This document shows positions 11,001 to 16,230 of a stretch of 18,449 nt of DNA, piece after piece. The DNA comes from Alphaproteobacteria bacterium (GTDB lineage Bacteria > Pseudomonadota > Alphaproteobacteria > CAAGCB01 > CAG-977). The stretch's first letter is position 1. Every line of letters begins with the position of its first letter. The DNA is taken from the NCBI GenBank assembly GCA_900768845.1, contig CAAGEK010000038.1:1-18449 (forward strand), in the 5' to 3' direction. The translations under genes and the position numbers were made by a program. Under the pieces are notes generated by a model, which saw only the letters and a program-made list of their open reading frames with translations, had not been told where the DNA came from and searched no databases.

Positions 11001-12207
11001 AGCGCGTCACCGCATTCCTTACGGTTCGCGTCTGACCGTTGAAGACGGCCAGCAGATTACCCGCGGCACCCGTATTGCGGAATGGGATCCGTACACTTTG
11101 CCGATTATCACGGACAAGGAAGGCATTGTGAAGTACGAAGATTTGCTTGACGGCGAAACGATGCGCGAAGTCGTTGACGAATCGACGGGGTTGACTTCCA
11201 AAGTGGTTATGGACTGGAAACAGCACGCGGGTCGGACGGAACGCAAACCGCATATCGCGCTTTTGGATGAAAAGGGCGATGTCATCCGCGCTTCGAACGG
11301 GATGGAAGCCCGCTTCTTCCTGCCTGTCGACGCCGTTTTGTCGGTCGAATCGGGTCAAAAGGTTCGCGTCGGCGATATTTTGGCGCGTATCCCGCGTGAA
11401 AGCTCCAAAACAAAAGACATCACGGGCGGTCTGCCGCGTGTCGCCGAATTGTTTGAAGCCCGCAAGCCCAAGGATCACGCCATTATTTCCGATATTGACG
11501 GTGTCGTTGAGTTCGGCAAGGATTATAAGGCCAAACGCCGTATCATCGTCCGCAACGCCGAAGGTCAGGAACGCGAATACCTGTTGCCGAAAGGCAAGCT
11601 GGTCACCGTTCAGGAAGGCGATTATGTCAACAAAGGCGATATGCTGGTTGACGGCGCGCCCGTTCCGCACGACATTTTGCGTGTCATGGGCGTTGAAAAG
11701 CTGGCTCACTATCTGGTGAAGGAAATTCAGGACGTTTACCGTCTGCAAGGCGTGAAGATCAACGATAAGCATATCGAAGTCATTGCACGTCAGATGCTCC
11801 AGAAGCTGGAAGTCACGGACGCGGGCGATACGACGCTGTTGCAGGGCGAACAAATCGACCAGCCGACGTTGGACAAGGAAAACGCCAAAGCGATTGCCGC
11901 CGGCGGCCGTCCGGCGGAAGCGACGCCGATTTTGTTGGGCATCACGAAGGCGAGCTTGCAGACCAATTCGTTTATTTCCGCGGCCTCCTTCCAGGAAACG
12001 ACCCGCGTATTGACGGAATCGGCCGTTTCGGGACGTACGGACGATTTGATCGGTTTGAAAGAAAACGTCATTGTCGGCCGTTTGATTCCGGCTGGTACAG
12101 GCTCGGTTATCAACCGTTTGCGCGCTCTTGCGGCGGAACGCGACAAGGAAGCCGTGGACACCGCGGCCGATTTGCCCGCCATCGAAGAGATATCGACGGA
12201 TGTTTAA
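8056..12207 (+). CDS. rpoC: DNA-directed RNA polymerase subunit beta'
   Basis: RpoC (1383 residues) carries the catalytic centre of RNA polymerase. The N-terminal zinc site has C70, C72, C85 and C88. The clamp and lid region includes [20 protein letters not shown]. The magnesium-chelating motif NADFDGD is at residues 459-465 (D461, D463, D465). The trigger-loop region follows [19 protein letters not shown]. The second zinc site uses C804, C878, C885 and C888. The bridge and C-terminal blocks [18 protein letters not shown] and [15 protein letters not shown] are intact. The start has the ribosome binding site AGAGGAAAG just upstream. The gene ends in a strong terminator that closes the rplKAJL-rpoBC cluster. 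Nothing is missing or unusual. Confidence 0.99.
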   Translation: [1383 protein letters not shown]

Positions 12208-12223
12208 GCTTTAATATGAACAG

Positions 12224-12255
12224 AAAGCCCCTCTGTAACAAGAGGGGCTTTTTTT
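12224..12255 (+). terminator. Intrinsic terminator of the rpoBC operon
   Basis: AAGCCCCTCT (12225-12234) pairs perfectly with AGAGGGGCTT (12241-12250) around a 6-nt loop, followed by an unbroken T-run to 12255. It is the clearest intrinsic terminator in the window and separates the core operon from the accessory EF-hand gene. Confidence 0.95.
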
Positions 12256-12263
12256 GAAAACGA

Positions 12264-12292
12264 TTGTTCGTTTCTTTTGTTAATGGTATTCT
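12264..12292 (+). promoter_or_regulatory. Possible promoter of the EF-hand gene
   Basis: TTGTTC (12264-12269) and TATTCT (12287-12292) are spaced by 17 nt, and the -10 box ends 33 nt before the start codon. The gene must have its own promoter because the strong rpoC terminator lies just upstream. Each box matches the sigma-70 consensus only in part, so the exact position is uncertain. Confidence 0.35.
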
Positions 12293-12325
12293 TTTTCAGT
12301 GATATTTTGAATCAAAGGAATAAAA

Positions 12326-13153
12326 ATGATGAAAAAAACGGTTTTATTTATGCTTTCGAGCATTTTTTGTTCAGTGCCTTTACCGTCATTCTGTCAGGAA
12401 TTTAAAGCGGATATGCCGGATATGAAAGCGGTGTTGCAAGAGCGGCTGAATTCGCCGGAAACAAATGAAATGTTTGCGGACGCTTTCGGAGTCGCCGATA
12501 TAAACAATGACGGTTTCGTATCTGAGAATGAATTTTCGTATATCGTTGACAGCGTTGATTATGAATACAATTTGAATACGACCGAAAAGGCCGAAAAGAA
12601 AGCCCGTTTAAAAAAGTTTTTCGCCGAGGCCGATAACAATCACGACAGGCGTTTGAACAAAAACGAGTATGTCTCCTTTATGAAAAATGAAGCGGAGTTC
12701 GGAGCCGCGGCTCGTATGGAACGCGTACGGAAAATGATGGCCGAATTTGACGGCTCTCCCGCATCTGTCGAGAAAATGCAGGAAAAGATGCAGGAAAATC
12801 TGGACAGTTTGGAAAAAGCCGTTGAAAAGATGAAAGAAACCGATCCGAAAGAAATGGCGAACCGGCTTTTGGACGGTATTACACGGAATATTGCGGCGGA
12901 AAATTACTTTCAAATGGATAAAGATAAAAACAACTGCGTTACGGAACGCGAGTTTGTAACGTATATGCTTGAGTATTCCAAAGAACAGGAAAAGTCCGAT
13001 CCGTCAACGAAAGAGTTTACCGCTTCCATGACCGCCGACGATTGGAAGGACGCGTATTCGCAGGAAAAGAAGCAAAAAGCGGATTGCCTGACAAAAGAGG
13101 AATACATAAAAAACAGCGTGGACGAATTGACGGAAATCGGAAGCATTGATTGA
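12326..13153 (+). CDS. Secreted EF-hand (calcium-binding) protein
   Basis: This is a 275-residue protein of unknown role. Residues 1-23 are a signal peptide (KK, hydrophobic core, likely cleavage after SFC23); the site lacks the G/A-C of a lipobox, so export to periplasm or outside is expected. Loop 1 (58-69, DINNDGFVSENE) is a canonical EF-hand. Loop 2 (103-114, DNNHDRRLNKNE) has R instead of G at position 6. Loop 3 (198-209, DKDKNNCVTERE) has N at positions 5 and 6. Loop 4 (248-259, KKQKADCLTKEE) has lost the ligands and is degenerate. Charged heptad-like helices (about 145-180) join the two pairs. The only mature cysteines, C204 and C254, fall at the same loop position. AAGGA precedes the first ATG; the ATG at 12329 is equally possible. 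It converges on the cysteine-rich gene. Confidence 0.85.
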   Translation: MMKKTVLFMLSSIFCSVPLPSFCQEFKADMPDMKAVLQERLNSPETNEMFADAFGVADINNDGFVSENEFSYIVDSVDYEYNLNTTEKAEKKARLKKFFAEADNNHDRRLNKNEYVSFMKNEAEFGAAARMERVRKMMAEFDGSPASVEKMQEKMQENLDSLEKAVEKMKETDPKEMANRLLDGITRNIAAENYFQMDKDKNNCVTEREFVTYMLEYSKEQEKSDPSTKEFTASMTADDWKDAYSQEKKQKADCLTKEEYIKNSVDELTEIGSID

Positions 13154-13174
13154 GCGGATGAATTGAAAAAGAAT

Positions 13175-13206
13175 GAAAAAACAGCCCCTTGATAAAGGGG
13201 CTGTTT
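13175..13206. terminator. Bidirectional terminator between the two convergent accessory genes
   Basis: A perfect 12-bp stem (13179-13190 with 13195-13206) has a gata loop. On the minus strand it is followed by a run of T (complement of the A-tract at 13176-13181), which makes a good terminator for the cysteine-rich gene ending at 13221. On the plus strand it follows the EF-hand gene but has only three T, so it is weaker in that direction. Confidence 0.9.
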
Positions 13207-13220
13207 CCGTTCGGGCGGAA

Positions 13221-14957
13221 TTAGTACCACTCTTCACATATATCGGTCTCACCACGGCATGTACTGCCCTGAGCGGTGTAGACGCTGACAGGTGCGCAAA
13301 GTCCTTTGGAACACTGCGAGCCGCTCGTACACGATTGACCGTAGTCGGAAGCTTTTTTGTACCGCTTGCACCGTTTTGTCGAAGACTGCGATCCCTGCGA
13401 AGATCCCTGACTGCTTGATACGCATTTATTGCTTTGGCATTTTTGCGAACCGGAGCAATCGGCGTCACTTGTGCAACACCCTGATTTTTTGACACAGCTG
13501 TGGAATGATCCCTGTTCGCATACGCCGCAAGACAGATTGACGCATTTGTTCGCAGAACAATATTGCGAGTTTGAACAACTGCTGTCGCTCGTACAGCATC
13601 CCGACTTTTTGGAACAAGCGTGGTTCTTTGCCTCTTCGCATACGCCGCAGGACAAGTTCGTACACTTGTTTGAAGAGCAGGTCTGATTTGCGGAGCATTC
13701 GTCGTTGCTCGTACAACATCCCGACTTTTTGGAACAGGCGTGGTTCTTTGCCTCTTCGCATACGCCGCAGGACAAATTCGTACACTTGTTTGAAGAGCAG
13801 GTCTGGTTAGAGGAGCATTCGCCGTCGCCGGTACAGCATCCCGACTTTTTGGAACAGGTGTGGTTTTTGGCTTCTTCGCATACGCCACTGCAGGTGACGG
13901 CCACACACGCATTATTTGAGCATTTTTGCGTTGACGAACAATCGCTGTCAGAACCGCACCACCCCGGAATGGGAACGCAGTTGCCGCCCGAACATTGCTT
14001 GCCCGCATCACAGCTTACGCCGGCGCAAGGATCGCTGGATACGCACGTTCCGTTGGAACAGTATTCTCCGGACTTGCAAGTCACGCCGGCGCACGGGTCG
14101 ACATAGCACGAAGAGCCGTTCCAAGTTCCCGTTTCACAAATGCAGTCGCCGTTTGAACACGTTCTGCCTCCGGAGCAGGTGATTCCGGCACACGGGTCGT
14201 CATTGACGCACGTTCCGTTGGAACAACTTTGCCCCGACGGACAGGTCACGCCCGCGCACGGATCGGTACTGACGCACGTTCCGTTGGAACAGCTTTGACC
14301 CGACGGACAGCTTACTCCGGCGCACGGGTCGACATAGCACGAAGATCCGTTCCAAGTTCCCGTCGCACAAACGCAGTTGCCGTTTGAACAGGTTCTGCCT
14401 CCGGTGCAGGTAATTCCCGCGCACGGATCCGATGGAGCGATGCATTCCCCGCTTGAACAGGTATAGCCCGACGGACATTCGCTGTCAGAGGAGCATCCCG
14501 AACAGTCATAGCCGTGATTGGCATTCGGCGTGCATTTCCGGTTGGCGCACGGCTTGCCCGTGCACGGTGAAACGCAAGAGTTGTCCATGCACTTTTCCGA
14601 AGCTTTGCATTGTTCGTTGCTGGTACATTCCACACAGGAATAAGATCCGTTTCCTTCGTCCAGACAAAAGCCCGATTTACAGGGATTCCCGTCGCACACG
14701 CCGACACAGGTGTTGCTTTTGCATTTTTTACCGCCTTCGCAGTCTTTGTCGGAATAACATTCTCCGCCTTTGGAACCGATTTCCTTGGCAGCCGGGCCGA
14801 CCGCGCTTTCATCACTCATCAATCCCAGTTTTACGACGCTGGCGGTTTGAAAAGAAGAGTCACTTAAAAGGTGTAGGGGGGGGGGCATCTGTTCTACTGC
14901 CGATGAAGAACACGGCAGAAATACAAGCCCCGTGAGGATTGTAAATATCCGTTTCAT
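13221..14957 (-). CDS. Secreted cysteine-rich tandem-repeat protein, candidate phase-variable
   Basis: This 578-residue protein has about 90 cysteines in its mature part. A signal peptide (residues 1-20, cleavage SSSA|V) is followed by a short linker containing PPP, encoded by ten C. Residues 67-176 are irregular Cys-rich modules. Residues 177-330 hold six DPCAG-type units in a long-short-short pattern that repeats every 77 residues. Residues 359-518 hold four 40-residue units of the type CEEAKNHxCSKKSGCC. A Ser/Gln linker and a six-cysteine tail follow, ending CEEWY. Start ATG has GGAG 7 nt upstream (minus strand). Even spacing of cysteines suggests a disulfide-rich rod exported through Sec. 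The units recall small Cys-rich modules of eukaryotic extracellular proteins, but I recognise no family firmly. An adhesin, host-facing or structural surface role is inferred only. Repeats and context suggest fast evolution. Confidence 0.9.
   Translation of the reverse strand: MKRIFTILTGLVFLPCSSSAVEQMPPPLHLLSDSSFQTASVVKLGLMSDESAVGPAAKEIGSKGGECYSDKDCEGGKKCKSNTCVGVCDGNPCKSGFCLDEGNGSYSCVECTSNEQCKASEKCMDNSCVSPCTGKPCANRKCTPNANHGYDCSGCSSDSECPSGYTCSSGECIAPSDPCAGITCTGGRTCSNGNCVCATGTWNGSSCYVDPCAGVSCPSGQSCSNGTCVSTDPCAGVTCPSGQSCSNGTCVNDDPCAGITCSGGRTCSNGDCICETGTWNGSSCYVDPCAGVTCKSGEYCSNGTCVSSDPCAGVSCDAGKQCSGGNCVPIPGWCGSDSDCSSTQKCSNNACVAVTCSGVCEEAKNHTCSKKSGCCTGDGECSSNQTCSSNKCTNLSCGVCEEAKNHACSKKSGCCTSNDECSANQTCSSNKCTNLSCGVCEEAKNHACSKKSGCCTSDSSCSNSQYCSANKCVNLSCGVCEQGSFHSCVKKSGCCTSDADCSGSQKCQSNKCVSSSQGSSQGSQSSTKRCKRYKKASDYGQSCTSGSQCSKGLCAPVSVYTAQGSTCRGETDICEEWY
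13404..13883 (-). repeat. Four tandem 120-nt (40-codon) repeats
   Basis: Cysteines at residues 360, 400, 440 and 480 begin four units of exactly 40 residues (CEEAKNH, later CCTS and SNKC motifs). At the DNA level the two central units are almost identical: 13588-13680 and 13708-13800 differ at only three of 93 positions, which points to recent duplication or homogenisation. The outer units have diverged more. Confidence 0.95.
13968..14429 (-). repeat. DPCAG repeat array with a 231-nt higher-order period
   Basis: Six units start with DPCAG at residues 177, 210, 232, 254, 287 and 309, giving spacings of 33, 22, 22, 33 and 22. The long unit carries an extra CxTGTWNGSSCYV tail. The same DNA motif (gacatagcac) recurs at 14100 and 14331, 231 nt apart, so a block of one long and two short units was duplicated as a whole. 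Confidence 0.9.
14876..14885 (-). repeat. Homopolymer of ten G (ten C in the coding strand)
   Basis: The tract encodes P25-P27 and the first base of L28, just after the signal peptide. With nine C the frame meets TAA at the seventh codon of the tract (PPPYTF then stop). With eleven C it meets TGA at the ninth codon. Only tract lengths that keep the frame allow full translation, which is the layout of slipped-strand phase variation. Confidence 0.8.
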
Positions 14958-15022
14958 AATTTTTCTCCGTTAAAGGTTTAATACTTATCAACCTACGGTA
15001 AAGATATTTGCATACTTTGATG

Positions 15023-15050
15023 ATTTTGAAAAGGGGGGAATCATTTTCAA
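15023..15050 (-). promoter_or_regulatory. Possible promoter of the cysteine-rich gene, spacer with six C
   Basis: On the minus strand TTGAAA (15050-15045) and CAAAAT (15028-15023) are 16 nt apart, about 65 nt before the start codon. The spacer includes a run of six C (15038-15033). The same segment contains the inverted repeats TTGAAAA/TTTTCAA (15026-15032 and 15044-15050) and ATGATT/AATCAT (15020-15025 and 15039-15044), which could be an operator. The -35 box is good and the -10 box moderate. Confidence 0.35.
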
Positions 15051-15117
15051 GTCGCTTTAAACTTTCATCGGTGGATGGGGATTTTCAGAAAACTTGTCCG
15101 AAAAGCGTTTATTTTCC

Positions 15118-15146
15118 TTGACTCTGATAAGTGTATTTGAGATTAT
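15118..15146 (+). promoter_or_regulatory. Likely promoter of the rpsL-rpsG-fusA-tuf operon
   Basis: TTGACT (15118-15123) and GATTAT (15141-15146) have an ideal 17-nt spacer. They are the best sigma-70-type pair in the intergenic region and would give a leader of roughly 185 nt. This fits the need for a fresh promoter after the oppositely oriented cysteine-rich gene. Confidence 0.6.
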
Positions 15147-15210
15147 TCACTGCCTGAAGCAGGGGAAAACGGTGCTATTATCGGGATGTCCTGCTCGGGA
15201 ATGAAAAGGA

Positions 15211-15233
15211 AAAACGGCGGATTTCCGCCGTTT
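15211..15233. terminator. Strong hairpin in the rpsL leader (attenuator or minus-strand terminator)
   Basis: AAACGGCGG (15212-15220) pairs with CCGCCGTTT (15225-15233) around an attt loop. On the plus strand only three T follow, which would give weak attenuation of str operon transcripts. On the minus strand the stem is followed by TTTTTCCTTTTC-like sequence, so it could block antisense transcripts, although no minus-strand gene ends here. Confidence 0.5.
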
Positions 15234-15303
15234 GTCAAGGTTATAGCTTTCGCGCTTCCCGTCGCAGGGCGGGGATCGAGTAAGTATTGTAATGGTTAGT
15301 GGC

Positions 15304-15317
15304 CCTTCGCAAGAAGG
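15304..15317 (+). promoter_or_regulatory. GNRA-loop hairpin next to the rpsL ribosome binding site
   Basis: CCTTC and GAAGG form a 5-bp stem closed by a gcaa tetraloop, extendable past a bulge to g15302-c15318. It ends about 10 nt before the AAGGAAG ribosome binding site (15327-15333). It could modulate translation of rpsL, but its role is not shown. Confidence 0.35.
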
Positions 15318-15339
15318 CTTATGGAAAAGGAAGTTTTTA

Positions 15340-15711
15340 ATGCCCACGATTAACCAATTGATTCGCAGTCCGCGTAACCCGCGCGTCAAACGTAATAAGG
15401 CTCCGGCTTTGCAGGCTTGCCCGCAAAAGCGCGGCGTTTGCACCCGCGTTTATACGACGACTCCGAAAAAACCGAACTCCGCTCTTCGTAAGGTTGCGCG
15501 TGTTCGTTTGACAAACAGTGCTGAAGTATTGAGCTACATACCGGGTGAAGGTCACAATCTGCAGGAACACTCCGTTGTTCTGATTCGCGGCGGTCGTGTA
15601 AAGGACTTGCCGGGCGTTCGTTACCATATCATTCGCGGTACGCTGGATACTCAGGGCGTGTCCGCTCGTCGTCAACGCCGTTCTTTGTACGGCGCAAAGC
15701 GTCCTAAATAA
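15340..15711 (+). CDS. rpsL: 30S ribosomal protein S12
   Basis: S12 (123 residues) sits at the decoding centre and governs translational accuracy. The alphaproteobacterial N-terminus MPTINQLIR fixes the start at 15340, with AAGGAAG (15327-15333) upstream. An in-frame ATG at 15292 has no ribosome binding site. The signatures TTTPKKPNSALRK and GGRVKDLPGVRYHI are intact. K43 and K88 are the streptomycin-sensitive residues, and D89 is the residue methylthiolated in other bacteria. The C-terminus GAKRPK matches alphaproteobacterial S12. It is the first gene of the str operon, 15 nt before rpsG. Confidence 0.98.
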   Translation: MPTINQLIRSPRNPRVKRNKAPALQACPQKRGVCTRVYTTTPKKPNSALRKVARVRLTNSAEVLSYIPGEGHNLQEHSVVLIRGGRVKDLPGVRYHIIRGTLDTQGVSARRQRRSLYGAKRPK

Positions 15712-15726
15712 GGAAGGAAAAAGAAT

Positions 15727-16197
15727 ATGTCACGTCGTCATGCAGCAGAAAAACGCGAGATTGTGCCTGATGCCAAATACGGCGATCTGGTCGTCGCAAA
15801 GTTTATGAACTGTGTTATGCAGCACGGTGCCAAAGCTACTGCCGAAAAAATCGTTTACGGTGCTTTGGAACGCGTCGCCGCAAAGTCCAAATTGGAAGCT
15901 TTGAAAGCGTTTAACGATGCGCTGGAAAACGTAAAGCCTTCCGTTGAAGTCCGTTCCCGTCGCGTCGGCGGCGCAACCTATCAGGTTCCCGTCGAAGTCC
16001 GTCCCGACAGAAAACAGGCGTTGGCAATCCGTTGGATTATCAATAGTGCCCGTTCCCGTTCGGAACAAACGATGGAAGAACGTTTGGCCGGAGAATTCTT
16101 GGACGCTTTGGCAAACCGCGGCGGTGCCGTTCGCAAACGCGAAGATACGCACCGTATGGCAGAAGCGAATAAGGCGTTCTCGCATTATCGCTGGTAA
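15727..16197 (+). CDS. rpsG: 30S ribosomal protein S7
   Basis: S7 (156 residues, normal length) starts assembly of the 30S head by binding the 3' major domain of 16S rRNA and lines the E site. It opens MSRRHAAEKREIVPDAKYGD and contains the RNA-binding block SVEVRSRRVGGATYQVPVEV. The helical core follows (RKQALAIRWIINSARSR), ending KAFSHYRW. The ribosome binding site AAGGAAGG lies in the 15-nt gap after rpsL, so the two are translated from one message. That gap is too short to hold the E. coli S7 repressor site, about 100 nt in that species. Any feedback must therefore act elsewhere. Confidence 0.98.
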   Translation: MSRRHAAEKREIVPDAKYGDLVVAKFMNCVMQHGAKATAEKIVYGALERVAAKSKLEALKAFNDALENVKPSVEVRSRRVGGATYQVPVEVRPDRKQALAIRWIINSARSRSEQTMEERLAGEFLDALANRGGAVRKREDTHRMAEANKAFSHYRW

Positions 16198-16230
16198 TAA
16201 CAGATTTGATTTTATAGAAGGTTTCGTATA

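Larger units (their letters stand above)
14958..15339. other. 382-nt divergent intergenic region between the cysteine-rich gene and rpsL
   Basis: No gene is supported here. It contains the ribosome binding site and a possible promoter of the minus-strand gene, an AT-rich segment with inverted repeats around 15020-15050, the likely promoter of the str operon, and two hairpins in the rpsL leader. The individual parts are listed separately. Confidence 0.8.

Noticed and set aside
9379..11853. Minus-strand open frame of 824 codons inside rpoC
   Set aside because: It is in register with rpoC and composed of reverse complements of its favoured codons; no ribosome binding site, domain or independent gene signal is seen.
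12340..12400. Lipoprotein signal in the EF-hand protein
   Set aside because: The residues before C15 and C23 are Phe, not Ala or Gly, so no lipobox is present; signal peptidase I processing fits better.
13561..13800. CRISPR array because of regular 120-nt repeats
   Set aside because: The repeats are coding, in frame with a signal-peptide protein, and lack spacers of unrelated sequence.
15292..15339. ATG at 15292 as the rpsL start
   Set aside because: No ribosome binding site precedes it and it would add 16 residues absent from S12; the ATG at 15340 has AAGGAAG and the family N-terminus.
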